Shown in pieces: positions 17,452 to 26,410 of a DNA stretch of 64,000 nt (positions within the stretch are counted from its first letter, which is position 1; the number at the start of each line of letters is the position of its first letter). The translations under genes were made by a program, and so were the position numbers. The notes below the pieces were generated by a model, which ran no database searches, was not told the origin of the DNA, and was given only the letters and a program-made list of their open reading frames with translations. The DNA lies in assembly GCA_024401305.1 (NCBI GenBank), contig JAKSLI010000001.1, forward strand, positions 49,214 through 113,213, given 5' to 3'. The DNA is from Bacteroidaceae bacterium. GTDB taxonomy: Bacteria; Bacteroidota; Bacteroidia; Bacteroidales; Bacteroidaceae.

Positions 17452-18882
17452 ATGAATAAACACATACTTGCACTTGCCGCCCTTTTGCTCGGCTTCAGTT
17501 TCTGCCATGCAAAGATTCTAAATGTGAGAAGCTTTGGTGCTGTGGGCGATGGCAAGAGCATTGACTCGGAAGCCATTGATCGTGCCATAGCGGAAGCTTC
17601 GCGCCACAGGGGGGATACCGTCTTTCTGCCGGAAGGAAGATACCCTTGTTACTCAATACACCTGAAGAGCAATGTCACGCTGAAACTTGACAAGAACGCT
17701 ACGATTCTTGCTGCCGCACCTCGAGACGACAAGGGATATGACCTGCCGGAACATAATCCCGACTCGCTCTATCAAGATTTCGGTCATAGCCATTGGCACA
17801 ACTCACTGATGTGGGGCGAGAACCTGGAGAACATAGCCATCTGCGGCGAAGGACTTATTGACGGAACGGGAGTGCTGACCAGAGGTACTGGCAGAAGTCG
17901 TACTTCGAAAACCATTGTTGCCAACAAGGCTCTTGCCCTGAAGAACTGCAGGAATGTGAGAATCAGCGGCACGAGATTCCTGAACTGCGGACATTTCGCC
18001 ATACTGCTGACTGGTGTTGACTCGCTGATCATAGAAGATGTCATTGCCGATACCAACCGCGACGGCATAGACATTGACTGCTGCGAGGATGTCATTGTAA
18101 GGCGTTGCAAGGTGAATACTCTCAATGATGATGCCATCGTCCTGAAATGCTCTTACGCCTTGGGGATTCCCAAGCCCACGAGGAATGTCATCATTGAGGA
18201 TTGTGATGTAAGCGGTTATGATGTAGGCACATTCATGGACGGCACGAAGCAAACCACCGTAACCGTCGTTCCTGACAGGGACGGACCTACCGGGCGCATA
18301 AAACTTGGCACTGAGAGCAGCACTGCTTTTCGCGATATCATTGTGCGCAACTGCCGCTTCAACCATTGTCGAGGTCTTGCCATAGAAACTGTTGACGGTG
18401 CTGCACTTGAGAATGTTGAGTTCTCCGACATCACCATGAACGACATCTGCAACTCTCCCATCTACATACGCCTTGGCGACAGGATGCGTTCGCCAAAAGG
18501 CACTCCGCCATCGACAGTCAACGGCGTTAGGATAAACAACATCACCGTGAAGGATGCCGATGCGCGCTATGCTTGCCTTATCTACGGCATGGAGGGAAAT
18601 CCTATCCGCAATGTCTCGATAAGCAACCTCAGCGTGGAGTATCGTGGCGGTCTTACGATGCAGGATTACGAAGAGCAGCGAGGTCGCAACACCTTCTTCT
18701 CCTCACGAAACGAAAGCACCTATCCCGAACCTTCTGCCCACGGCATCCAACCTGCATGGGGATTCTCCATACAGCATGTTGACGGCATTCTCCTGAAGAA
18801 CATCCGCATGACGCTTATGAACCCAGACGAACGTCCTGAAATCTACAAGAAAGATGTAAGCAACATGTCCTTTTCGGAGTAA
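17452..18882 (+). CDS. GH28 polygalacturonase-type pectinase, secreted
   Basis: The 476-residue protein has a signal peptide (MNKHILALAALLLGFSFCHA) and a right-handed parallel beta-helix. Pectinase landmarks are RSFGAVGDGKSIDSEAI near residue 26, the catalytic Asp cluster in TNRDGIDIDCCEDV near 202 and NDDAIVLKC near 224, and a late RGLAIET. The family hydrolyses galacturonan or rhamnogalacturonan chains. The usual GHG histidine block is hard to see; DVGTFMDG occupies about that position, so the exact substrate may differ from simple polygalacturonate. It ends 6 nt from the convergent GH95-like gene. Confidence 0.88.
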   Translation: MNKHILALAALLLGFSFCHAKILNVRSFGAVGDGKSIDSEAIDRAIAEASRHRGDTVFLPEGRYPCYSIHLKSNVTLKLDKNATILAAAPRDDKGYDLPEHNPDSLYQDFGHSHWHNSLMWGENLENIAICGEGLIDGTGVLTRGTGRSRTSKTIVANKALALKNCRNVRISGTRFLNCGHFAILLTGVDSLIIEDVIADTNRDGIDIDCCEDVIVRRCKVNTLNDDAIVLKCSYALGIPKPTRNVIIEDCDVSGYDVGTFMDGTKQTTVTVVPDRDGPTGRIKLGTESSTAFRDIIVRNCRFNHCRGLAIETVDGAALENVEFSDITMNDICNSPIYIRLGDRMRSPKGTPPSTVNGVRINNITVKDADARYACLIYGMEGNPIRNVSISNLSVEYRGGLTMQDYEEQRGRNTFFSSRNESTYPEPSAHGIQPAWGFSIQHVDGILLKNIRMTLMNPDERPEIYKKDVSNMSFSE

Positions 18883-18888
18883 CTTCTC

Positions 18889-20730
18889 TTACTTCTTCCT
18901 TACCGTGATTGTTTCAGTGGTTCCTGGGGTGAGGTCGAATTGCTTGATGAAATGTCCACGCACATAGACGTCAAGCTTCATGTCGGTCCTTGATTCTATC
19001 GTTGCCTTGATTTCTCCACTCTCGTCCCATGTGAGTTCTTGAATGGTGAGACCTCCGCGCACTGGCATTCCTGTGAGTTCTCCGTTAGTCCAATCGTCTG
19101 GGGTTGCGGGGAGTATGTTGAGGTATGTACGGCTGGATTCAGGAGAGTAGTACGACTGCACAAGCATCTTCTTGATTATTGGCACCAGTTCACGGCTTCC
19201 TGCCTTGTCCCAATCCTGGCGTGCGTCGCAGAGAAGACGGTAGGTTGTCTTGCTGTCGCCAAGTGCTGCCGACGAGAGTGCGAGCTGAAGGAATCCCATG
19301 TCGATGCCCTTCAAGTTCTGCTGCTTGCGGTTTGCAAGGCAGGTTTCGATGGACGTACGGCACGCCTCGCGGATGTCGTAGTTGCGAGTGATGATAGGGT
19401 CGTTGCGATAGAAAAGTCCAAGGAGGTGTGACACTTCCGTATAATCTGTCTTGTTGGCGATGTCTCCGTAGAGGTTGCGACGGAAATCCTCGTTGATGTC
19501 AATCTTGAAAGGTGGCATCTTGGCAAGCATCTCCTGCATGCGCGCCACCTTCTCCTGATGCTCCATGAGCACATTGCAGGCTGTGACGAGGTCGCGAAGG
19601 AAGAAGATTGATGCGGTAACGTCGATCGTCGGACAATCCTTTGCGATGACATAGAAGCCGAAATCGTCGGTTGCCTTTAGGGTTTTCTCAAGCGCGTCGT
19701 ATGTGGTCATCATGTAGGGCAGCACTTTGTCGCGAAGGAAATCTGTGTCGAGTGTGTAGAGGTAATAGTCAAAATAGAACGACGACTGAATCTGCGCCTT
19801 GGTGAGATTGCTGAGTTTTGGAAGTGCCGAGAAATTGTCTTGCTCAATGTTCTGGATGTTGCCGTAACAGATGCCCTTGTAGTAAAGGCTGTTGTAGAGG
19901 TTGCCTATCTCCGTGTCGATGCTGTTGCCTGTTTTGAGGGTGAGCGAGACGGTCTTGCAAGCTGCATTGTGGAACGGAATGTTGCGCTTGAAGAGTGTGT
20001 TGTAGGCAACGGAAGACTTGTTCTTGCTCTTCTTGCTGGTGGTGGCTTCCGTGACGCCGCTTACAATGCTGTCGGCATTCTTACGGAGTTCCTCAAGAGC
20101 TGGATTTGCAAGCGACAAGAGTGGCTTTGAGGTGATGACGAGCAGCAACTGATTACACTTTGTAAGCGTAATCTCATCATTGGAGATGACAAGTTTTCCA
20201 CCGTCAGCAACGACCTTTACAAACGACTCGCTTCCATAGAGATTCTTATCTCCATCGGCAACGGGCTTATTGAAGGCGCTGTGTATCTCAATGCCGTCAG
20301 CTACTGCTGTAAACTGCGTGCGTGTGGAGAAATCCTGCTTCTTGCCACGATTTGTCGGCGCGTGGAACTTAATCTTCTGATTTATAGGCTGATCGCCATC
20401 AGAAGTGAGAAGGATGACTAGTGCGTCATCGCTTCGGGAAGAGAATATTCTTTGCTCGAAACGGCACTTGCTATTGAGTATCGTGTTAGCCATCTCGCCT
20501 GTTGAAACATCGGATTTGAAAGCCTCAATATGGGATTCCGGAAGAGAAATCTCGAACATTTGGAACAGGCTCTTGTGGTAAACAGAGAGCAATGGCTTTG
20601 CAGTTTTGCTGCTTTCAACGACCGTTTTTCCGTTGCCACTGAAATTCACTTCCTGCTTAGGCATTGTAGCGGCAGAAGCGGCTGTGAAGATAAGGAGGAA
20701 CGAGATGATGTGAGAGAGTATGGATTTCAT
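18889..20730 (-). CDS. Divergent GH95-like secreted protein
   Basis: The 613-residue protein has a signal peptide (HIISFLLIFTAASA). Its layout resembles GH95 fucosidase/galactosidase: an N-terminal beta domain, a helical middle with FDYYLYTLDTDFLRDKVLPYM, and a C-terminal segment NILPATPDDWTNGELTGMPV followed by RGGLTIQELTW. These match the helical-barrel and terminal blocks of that family. Yet the family's usual catalytic blocks (GIWN-like and the Asn-rich motif before the acid) are missing, and the protein is about 150-200 residues short. It may be a non-catalytic or altered-activity relative. The family call is an inference from local motifs. Confidence 0.6.
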   Translation of the reverse strand: MKSILSHIISFLLIFTAASAATMPKQEVNFSGNGKTVVESSKTAKPLLSVYHKSLFQMFEISLPESHIEAFKSDVSTGEMANTILNSKCRFEQRIFSSRSDDALVILLTSDGDQPINQKIKFHAPTNRGKKQDFSTRTQFTAVADGIEIHSAFNKPVADGDKNLYGSESFVKVVADGGKLVISNDEITLTKCNQLLLVITSKPLLSLANPALEELRKNADSIVSGVTEATTSKKSKNKSSVAYNTLFKRNIPFHNAACKTVSLTLKTGNSIDTEIGNLYNSLYYKGICYGNIQNIEQDNFSALPKLSNLTKAQIQSSFYFDYYLYTLDTDFLRDKVLPYMMTTYDALEKTLKATDDFGFYVIAKDCPTIDVTASIFFLRDLVTACNVLMEHQEKVARMQEMLAKMPPFKIDINEDFRRNLYGDIANKTDYTEVSHLLGLFYRNDPIITRNYDIREACRTSIETCLANRKQQNLKGIDMGFLQLALSSAALGDSKTTYRLLCDARQDWDKAGSRELVPIIKKMLVQSYYSPESSRTYLNILPATPDDWTNGELTGMPVRGGLTIQELTWDESGEIKATIESRTDMKLDVYVRGHFIKQFDLTPGTTETITVRKK

Positions 20731-20743
20731 TTACAATTTATTT

Positions 20744-22009
20744 TTATTTTTTTGTCTTTTCCTGCCATGCAGCAACAAGACGTGACTCGGAAGGTGATGA
20801 GAACTGTGGGGTGTAGAACTGTGCGTCAAGGAGTTCTTGCGGCAGATAATCTTGCGCCACGTAATTGCCCGGATAGTCGTGCGGATATTTGTAGCCATCA
20901 TGATAGCCGAGGTCCTTCATGAGGTTTGTTGGGGCGTTGCGAATATGCATCGGCACTGGCAGGTTTCCCGTCTGCTTGACCATGGCTAGAGCTGCGTCTA
21001 TGCCGAGATATGCGGAATTGCTCTTTGGTGAGAGTGCGAGATAAACAGTGGCTTCGGCAAGCGGTATGCGTGCCTCGGGGAAGCCAATCTTGTTGACTGC
21101 ATCGAAAGCTGCGTTGGCAAGAAGGAGGGCGTTGGGATTGGCAAGGCCGATGTCTTCCGTGCTGCTGATGATGAGTCGGCGGGCAATGAAAACGGGGTCT
21201 TCTCCACCTTCTATCATGCGAGCGAGATAATAGAGAGCTGCCTGAGGGTCGCTGCCTCGAATGCTCTTGATGAACGCAGAGATTATGTCGTAGTGCATGT
21301 CGCCGAGCTTGTCGTAGGCGAGGGGAGTGGCTTCAAGCTGCTTCTCTACGAGAGCATCGTCAATGGTGAGTTTTCCGTCAACGGCTGCTTCCTGGAGTAG
21401 TTCCAAGATGCCGAGCATACGGCGTGCGTCGCCACCACTGAAACGAAGCAATGCGCCTGTTTCCTTTACTTCTATCTGAAGTTTTGACAGTACGACATCT
21501 TTCGTTATGGCACGCTCAAGGAGTTGGAGCAAGTCTTCCTTCTCAAACTGCTTCAGCACATACACCTGACAGCGCGAGAGCAGAGGGCGAATGACTTCGA
21601 ACGAAGGGTTTTCCGTCGTTGCTCCGATGAGCGTGAATGTTCCTCGTTCCACAGCTCCGAGAAGGCTGTCCTGTTGCGATTTCGAGAAGCGGTGGATTTC
21701 GTCAATGAAGAGTATTGGGCGACCTTGCTGCGTAAAGAGCGAGGTTTGTTTGGCTTTGTCGATGACTTCGCGCACATCCTTCACACCGCTTGTCACGGCA
21801 GAAAGGGTGTAAAAAGGCACATGCACGGTGTGTGCAATGATCTCAGCGAGCGTGGTCTTGCCGACGCCGGGAGGTCCCCAGAGAATCATGGAAGGTATGT
21901 GCTGCTGCTCTATCATTGAGCGCAACATGCATCCATCACCAATAAGGTGCTGCTGACCAATGTAGTCGGCAAGTGTCTTTGGGCGAAGTCTTTCTGCGAG
22001 TGGTAACAT
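20744..22009 (-). CDS. rarA: Replication-associated recombination AAA+ ATPase RarA (MgsA)
   Basis: The protein has 421 residues from ATG 22009, chosen because the family begins PLAERLRPKTLADYIGQQHL. A Walker A (LWGPPGVGKTTLAEII), a Walker B (ILFIDEIHRFSKSQQD), a sensor (LIGATTENPSF) and the C-terminal tetramer domain (LPVPMHIRNAPTNLMKDLGY) are all present. RarA acts at stalled replication forks with the clamp-loader and SSB machinery. The 33-residue upstream extension of the longest frame is coded by a TTACTTATT-type repeat and is unlikely to be translated. Confidence 0.95.
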   Translation of the reverse strand: MLPLAERLRPKTLADYIGQQHLIGDGCMLRSMIEQQHIPSMILWGPPGVGKTTLAEIIAHTVHVPFYTLSAVTSGVKDVREVIDKAKQTSLFTQQGRPILFIDEIHRFSKSQQDSLLGAVERGTFTLIGATTENPSFEVIRPLLSRCQVYVLKQFEKEDLLQLLERAITKDVVLSKLQIEVKETGALLRFSGGDARRMLGILELLQEAAVDGKLTIDDALVEKQLEATPLAYDKLGDMHYDIISAFIKSIRGSDPQAALYYLARMIEGGEDPVFIARRLIISSTEDIGLANPNALLLANAAFDAVNKIGFPEARIPLAEATVYLALSPKSNSAYLGIDAALAMVKQTGNLPVPMHIRNAPTNLMKDLGYHDGYKYPHDYPGNYVAQDYLPQELLDAQFYTPQFSSPSESRLVAAWQEKTKK

Positions 22010-22020
22010 TCTATTGAAGT

Positions 22021-22066
22021 AATAAGTAAGAAGTAATAAGTAATAAGTATGATTACCTTTATAAAG
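22021..22066 (-). repeat. Dispersed TTACTTATT leader repeat, copy 1
   Basis: Read on the minus strand, this tract holds the same approximately 26-nt block as 46425-46466 (ATAAAGGTAATCATACTTAT and onward), followed by repeats of TTACTTATT. It ends 11 nt before the rarA start codon. Confidence 0.7.
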
Positions 22067-22118
22067 TCGGTCAGAGCCTTTAGCTTTTAGCCTATAGCCT
22101 CGCAACTTGTTGCGAACA

Positions 22119-23255
22119 TTACTTCTTCCGTTTTCCGAAATTGAAGCCTGCGTAGAGGTTTATTGTTGCAAACCAGTTTGCGGTATGGAATGCGCCTTTA
22201 TTATATGAATAATAGTGAAGAATGGCGCTGGTTCCGGCGTACCATTTCATATTGTTGTAAACGAAGGCGAAGCGACCGCAACCGTCGAAATTTATGTTCT
22301 TGAGTTTGAAGTCCTCGTATGAGAACCCGCGCTCGTATTTGTCGCCAATGGAACGCTTAAAACCTATACCAGCCGTGAGGGAACTTGCGAAGATAAGGTG
22401 TTTTGCAAGCACTTGGTTGTGAGCGTAACCACCTGATAATGTGAGTGCTGCATGTTCAATCTTGTTGAAATTGAATGTGCTGTCAAGGTTTACCTTGCAA
22501 TTTGCATCGGGAAAGCGATGGGCAAGTTCGCTGTTGAGCGTGCTTATGAGCTGCTCGTTGTCGTAATTGAGTTTGTGGTGCATGTAACTTATGCCCACGA
22601 TAGGCGAACCTGCGCTTCGTAACTGGCAACTGCTCTGCGCGAACGCAGCGGGGTATGAGAAGCGACGATGATTCAGGACATAGTAGAAATTGAGTCCGCG
22701 AATATAGGTATCGATGCCGGGGAAGGAAATGTCGTGAAATTTCTTAGTGCCGTAGGTTGTCTCGACGGAAGCATCACGAATCTTGTAGCTCTTGCCCGAT
22801 TCACGCCAGATGAGGTCTATGTTGAATATTGGGCTGTATAAACTGAAATCAATATCCACTCGCTCAGTGATGTGCAGCTTCTTGACATCGAAGGTGTAGC
22901 CAAGGAATGCCCAGCGCCAACCTGCGTAAGGTCCTATCTTGGTGCGTGCCTCAGGAGAGAAGGAAATTGATTCGCCCGTAGGACTTTGGAACTTGTAGGA
23001 TTCGAGGTTGGTCGTAGCTTGTACCATCACTGCCCAATTGTATTCCTGAGGACGAATGTAGAGCGTATCGACATCATTTACATAATCGAATACCTTCTCG
23101 CCAAGGTCTATTACTCTTTTTATGAAGTTCTTCTTTGGCTTCTCGATTCCTGTTTCCTCTGGTTCCATGTCGGTTATGGCGGCTATGGAATCTGTTGTCT
23201 CTGCCGATAATGGAAGAGCTATGATGGAGAGTAATATGATGAGAAACTTTTTCAA
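22119..23255 (-). CDS. DUF4421 family envelope protein
   Basis: The 378-residue protein has a signal peptide (MKKFLIILLSIIALPLSAET) and many alternating hydrophobic beta-strand segments, ending in the aromatic-rich WFATINLYAGFNFGKRKK. This fits the Bacteroidetes-specific DUF4421 family, which is probably an outer-membrane beta-barrel of unknown role. Landmarks include DTLYIRPQEYNWAVMVQ and PYAGWRWAFLGYTFD. It lies 10 nt downstream of the Gfo/Idh oxidoreductase gene on the same strand. Confidence 0.8.
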   Translation of the reverse strand: MKKFLIILLSIIALPLSAETTDSIAAITDMEPEETGIEKPKKNFIKRVIDLGEKVFDYVNDVDTLYIRPQEYNWAVMVQATTNLESYKFQSPTGESISFSPEARTKIGPYAGWRWAFLGYTFDVKKLHITERVDIDFSLYSPIFNIDLIWRESGKSYKIRDASVETTYGTKKFHDISFPGIDTYIRGLNFYYVLNHRRFSYPAAFAQSSCQLRSAGSPIVGISYMHHKLNYDNEQLISTLNSELAHRFPDANCKVNLDSTFNFNKIEHAALTLSGGYAHNQVLAKHLIFASSLTAGIGFKRSIGDKYERGFSYEDFKLKNINFDGCGRFAFVYNNMKWYAGTSAILHYYSYNKGAFHTANWFATINLYAGFNFGKRKK

Positions 23256-23265
23256 AGAGATTCGT

Positions 23266-24252
23266 TTAGAATTTGTCGAGAATGCGATCCATTACCCAGT
23301 TTGTTGGGGTTGCAGAGATGCTTGTGCAGTCGCAAGTATCCAGCTCAAGGAGGGTTTTTGCTACCTTTGTGATGAGCGGGAGTTGGACAACTGCCGGTGG
23401 GTCGATCACGATTTCCTTTTCGCCTTCAGTTGTAAGAAGAAGGATTGGCTCGTAGGTGAAGGTTGAGAACTTTAGCGTTCCTTTGTCGCCTATGACATAA
23501 ATGCGGTCTTCCTTTGCCGAAGGATGGCTTACGAATGTCCATGAACCTGAACCTGGCAAACCGTTCTCGAAGAGGAAACAAGCACTGACGGAATCTTCCA
23601 CCTTATCATAGATGCCACGACGATTGGCGTGCATACCCTTAGCTTCGGTGATGATGCCGAAAAGCTGCTGCAGAAAGTCAAGCTGATGAGCTGCGAGATC
23701 GTAGAAATAACCGCCGCCAGCAATGTCTGGTTGCAGGCGCCAAGGGAGTTTGCTCGGTGCGTTGTAATCCACCTCGTGAGGAGGGCATGCGAAGCGTATC
23801 TGGATATTAAGCACATTGCCCACAGCACCACCGTTGATGAGTTCCTTAACCTTCTTGAAATAAGGAAGTTCCCTGCGGTAATAAGCCACGAAACAAGGCA
23901 CGCCAGTACGCTCGCTGACGCGGTTTATTCGGACACATTCGTCGTAGTTTGCAGCAAGAGGCTTCTCTATGTAACAAGGCTTTCCCGCCTGCATTGCCAT
24001 GACAGCGAATGTGGCGTGTGACGATGGAGGTGTTGCGATGTAGATTGCGTTGACGTCAACATCATCAATGAGTTCCTGGGCATCTGTGTACCAGTGAGGT
24101 ATGTTGTGGCGACGAGCGTAATCCTTCGCCTTGTCAGCATTGCGACTCATTACGGCAACGACTTCCGAGTTTGGTATCATTGAGAAGGCAGGACCTGACT
24201 TTGTCTCTGTGACATCGCCACATCCGATGAAACCCCATTTTAGTTTCTTCAT
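23266..24252 (-). CDS. Gfo/Idh/MocA family NAD(P)-dependent oxidoreductase
   Basis: The 328-residue protein has a Rossmann start (KLKWGFIGCGDVTETKSGPA), then IYIATPPSSHATFAVMAMQA and the catalytic EKP motif in CYIEKPLAANYDEC. The C-terminal domain includes AGGGYFYDLAAHQLDFLQQL, the usual Asp/His substrate-site pattern. Such enzymes oxidise sugars, inositols or related polyols. Substrate is unknown. The start follows a GC-rich dispersed hairpin (24259-24300) that separates it from proA. Confidence 0.92.
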   Translation of the reverse strand: MKKLKWGFIGCGDVTETKSGPAFSMIPNSEVVAVMSRNADKAKDYARRHNIPHWYTDAQELIDDVDVNAIYIATPPSSHATFAVMAMQAGKPCYIEKPLAANYDECVRINRVSERTGVPCFVAYYRRELPYFKKVKELINGGAVGNVLNIQIRFACPPHEVDYNAPSKLPWRLQPDIAGGGYFYDLAAHQLDFLQQLFGIITEAKGMHANRRGIYDKVEDSVSACFLFENGLPGSGSWTFVSHPSAKEDRIYVIGDKGTLKFSTFTYEPILLLTTEGEKEIVIDPPAVVQLPLITKVAKTLLELDTCDCTSISATPTNWVMDRILDKF

Positions 24253-24258
24253 AATGAA

Positions 24259-24300
24259 AGCCCCACCCCCAACCCCTCCCCCTAATGGGAGGGGAGGAAT
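24259..24300. repeat. GC-rich dispersed hairpin repeat, copy 1
   Basis: A GCCCCACCCCC run is followed by a hairpin CCCCTCCC...GGGAGGGG. A very similar block follows the GT4 gene at 58588-58624, and shorter relatives lie at 46346-46391 and inside the CE7-like gene near 50501. It sits between proA and the oxidoreductase gene. Confidence 0.8.
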
Positions 24301-24348
24301 ATGTAATGGTGGGTAAGTTATTTATTGTTTTTTGAATTCTATTTATTA

Positions 24349-25569
24349 TTACGCGCGGGTTTGTCCGTTTCCGTTGATAAGCCACTTGTAAGTAGTCATT
24401 TCCATCAATCCCATAGGGCCGCGAGGACCGAGTTTCTGTGTGGAAATGCCTATTTCTGCTCCAAGTCCGAACTGTGCTCCATCGGTGAAGCTTGTCGGTG
24501 CATTGACATAAACGCAAGCAGCATCTACCTCGTTCTGGAAACGCTCTGCTGCAGCTTCGTCATCAGTGATGATGCTTTCACTATGGCCAGAGCCGAACTG
24601 TGCGATGTGGTTTATTGCTTCATCGAGTGAATCAACGACGCGGAGGTTCATTGAGTATGCCATGAATTCCTTGCTGAAGTCGCAATCATTGTCATGAATG
24701 TCAACATTCTTTGCCTGAAGTTTTGCAATGATGTCTGTGAGCTCTGCCACCTTGTCCTTGTGAACGAGGAGAGTGTCAAGGGCGTTGCAAACACTTACGC
24801 GACGAGTTTTTGCGTTAAGAACGATGTCTGCTGCCATCTGCATGTTAGCTGCTTTGTCAATATAAGCATGAACAACGCCAGCACCTGTCTCAATAACAGG
24901 AACTTTTGCGTTGTCGCGAACGAAGTCGATGAGACGACGACCACCGCGAGGAATGCAGATGTCAACATAGCCTACAGCGCCAAGGAGTTCTGCTGTTGCT
25001 TCGTGAGTGGCTTCGAGAAGGGAAACTGAATCAGAGAGCTTTGAAGCTGACGCTTCAAACACAGGTACTATACCTTTTGCTTCAAGTGATTCAAGAACCT
25101 CATAGATGAGTGCAATGGCAGCGCGGTTTGAGCAATCTGCATCACGACCTCCCTTGAGAATGCAAGCGTTGCCGCTCTTAAGACAGAGTGAGAATACATC
25201 GAAGGTTACATTAGGGCGTGCTTCATAGATTACGCCGATAACGCCAAATGGCACTGACTTCTTGCGAAGACGAAGACCGTTTGGAAGTGTTCTGTCCTCG
25301 AGTGTGATGCCAAGAGGAGAGGGGAGTGTAGCAACATTTCGCATGTCAGATGCAATGCCAGCAAGGCGCTCTGGAGTGAGCTGGAGACGGTCGTAAAGCG
25401 GATTTGCCTTGTCCATCTTTGCGAGGTCTTCTGCATTTGCAGCGAGGAGTTTGTCTGTGTTTGCCACGATAGCATCAGCTACGGCATTGAGTATCTGGTT
25501 GCGCTGCTCGTCTGTAAGGAGGGCGACGAAGCGCGAAGCTTCTTTTGCAGCTTTGAATATTGGGTTCAT
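24349..25569 (-). CDS. proA: Glutamate-5-semialdehyde dehydrogenase
   Basis: The 406-residue enzyme reduces glutamyl-5-phosphate to the semialdehyde in proline synthesis. The family blocks LRKKSVPFGVIGVIYEARPN, GNACILKGGRDADCSNRA, DICIPRGGRRLIDFVRD and the probable Cys in RRVSVCNALDTLLVHK are all present. Residues near 180 (PVFEASASKLSDSVS) look like an insertion relative to family members I know. This segment is coded by a palindromic repeat at 25040-25059 that also occurs between genes. It is the last gene of the proC-proB-proA operon. Confidence 0.95.
   Translation of the reverse strand: MNPIFKAAKEASRFVALLTDEQRNQILNAVADAIVANTDKLLAANAEDLAKMDKANPLYDRLQLTPERLAGIASDMRNVATLPSPLGITLEDRTLPNGLRLRKKSVPFGVIGVIYEARPNVTFDVFSLCLKSGNACILKGGRDADCSNRAAIALIYEVLESLEAKGIVPVFEASASKLSDSVSLLEATHEATAELLGAVGYVDICIPRGGRRLIDFVRDNAKVPVIETGAGVVHAYIDKAANMQMAADIVLNAKTRRVSVCNALDTLLVHKDKVAELTDIIAKLQAKNVDIHDNDCDFSKEFMAYSMNLRVVDSLDEAINHIAQFGSGHSESIITDDEAAAERFQNEVDAACVYVNAPTSFTDGAQFGLGAEIGISTQKLGPRGPMGLMEMTTYKWLINGNGQTRA
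25040..25059. repeat. GAAGC-TGAC-GCTTC palindrome inside proA
   Basis: TTTGAAGCTGACGCTTCAAA is a near-perfect palindrome and a relative of the intergenic hairpins at 26372-26391 and 58671-58690. It encodes the EASASK part of an apparent ProA insertion. Confidence 0.65.
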
Positions 25570-25578
25570 AGGGGGCTA

Positions 25579-26346
25579 TTATGCTTGGAATTCTGTGTGC
25601 AATACTGTTTCTGGAGATGTGATAAGGTCAACGAGGATGTTGTCGCGAGTACCGTTTGCGATGATTACGTCGATGCCTTCCTTGGCAACGGAAGAAGCGG
25701 TGTGGTACTTTGATTCCATGCCGCCACGACCGAAGCTGCTCTTCTCGCGATGGATATACTCGCTGAGATCTGTGCCTGGAGCGACCTTTTCAATGACTTT
25801 CGACTCAGGATTCTTTGGATCGCCGTCGTAGATGCCATCGATATTTGAAAGCAATATGAGTTTATCTGCCTTCAGCATCTTTGCGATAAGCCCTGAGAGC
25901 TCGTCGTTGTCGGTAAACATAAGCTCTGTGAGAGCTACCGTGTCGTTCTCGTTGACAATAGGAAGAACACCCATGTCGAGCATGAGTTGCATACAAGCTT
26001 TCTGGTTCTGATACTGCTCTCCTGCCTGGAAGTTCTCCTTCATTGTGAGTACCTGTCCGATGTGGATGTTGTGCTCGCGGAAGAGGTCGTAGTAATGGTT
26101 GATGAGACGAACCTGACCGATAGCCGAGAACAACTGACGCTGCTCAACACTGTCAAGGTGTGACTCAACACGCAGTTCGCTTCTTCCGCTTGCAACGGCA
26201 CCAGAGGAAACAAGAATTACCTCATGGCGTAGTTTGCGAAGCTCTGCAATCTGATCAACGATGGCAGAGATGCGAGTGATATTCAGTGTGCCGTCAGCGC
26301 GTGTCAAGACATTGCTTCCGACCTTTATTACTAATCTTTGTTTCAT
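25579..26346 (-). CDS. proB: Glutamate 5-kinase
   Basis: The protein has 255 residues from ATG 26346; the family start is KQRLVIKVGSNVLTRADG. The amino-acid kinase fold has VILVSSGAVASGRSEL, NENDTVALTELMFTDNDELS and LSNIDGIYDGDPKNP. There is no C-terminal PUA domain, as in other short Bacteroidetes forms. The enzyme phosphorylates glutamate and starts proline synthesis. It is flanked by proA, 9 nt downstream, and proC. The longer in-frame upstream start would read through the palindromic hairpin and is unlikely. Confidence 0.95.
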   Translation of the reverse strand: MKQRLVIKVGSNVLTRADGTLNITRISAIVDQIAELRKLRHEVILVSSGAVASGRSELRVESHLDSVEQRQLFSAIGQVRLINHYYDLFREHNIHIGQVLTMKENFQAGEQYQNQKACMQLMLDMGVLPIVNENDTVALTELMFTDNDELSGLIAKMLKADKLILLSNIDGIYDGDPKNPESKVIEKVAPGTDLSEYIHREKSSFGRGGMESKYHTASSVAKEGIDVIIANGTRDNILVDLITSPETVLHTEFQA

Positions 26347-26371
26347 GTTCCTTGTTATTCTAAGCGCTATT

Positions 26372-26391
26372 CCCGAAGCTAACGCTTCGGG
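26372..26391. repeat. CCCGAAGC-TAAC-GCTTCGGG hairpin between proC and proB
   Basis: This is a perfect 8-bp stem with a 4-nt loop in the 64-nt proC-proB spacer. It belongs to the same palindrome family as 25040-25059 and 58671-58690. As there is no T-run, it looks like a repeat or mRNA-processing hairpin and not a terminator. Confidence 0.75.
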
Positions 26392-26410
26392 CACGGGGGC
26401 TCAGTTCTTT

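Noticed and set aside
22010-22105. Extended N-terminus of RarA
   Set aside because: The extra residues come from the TTACTTATT repeat, and the family begins at the ATG at 22009.
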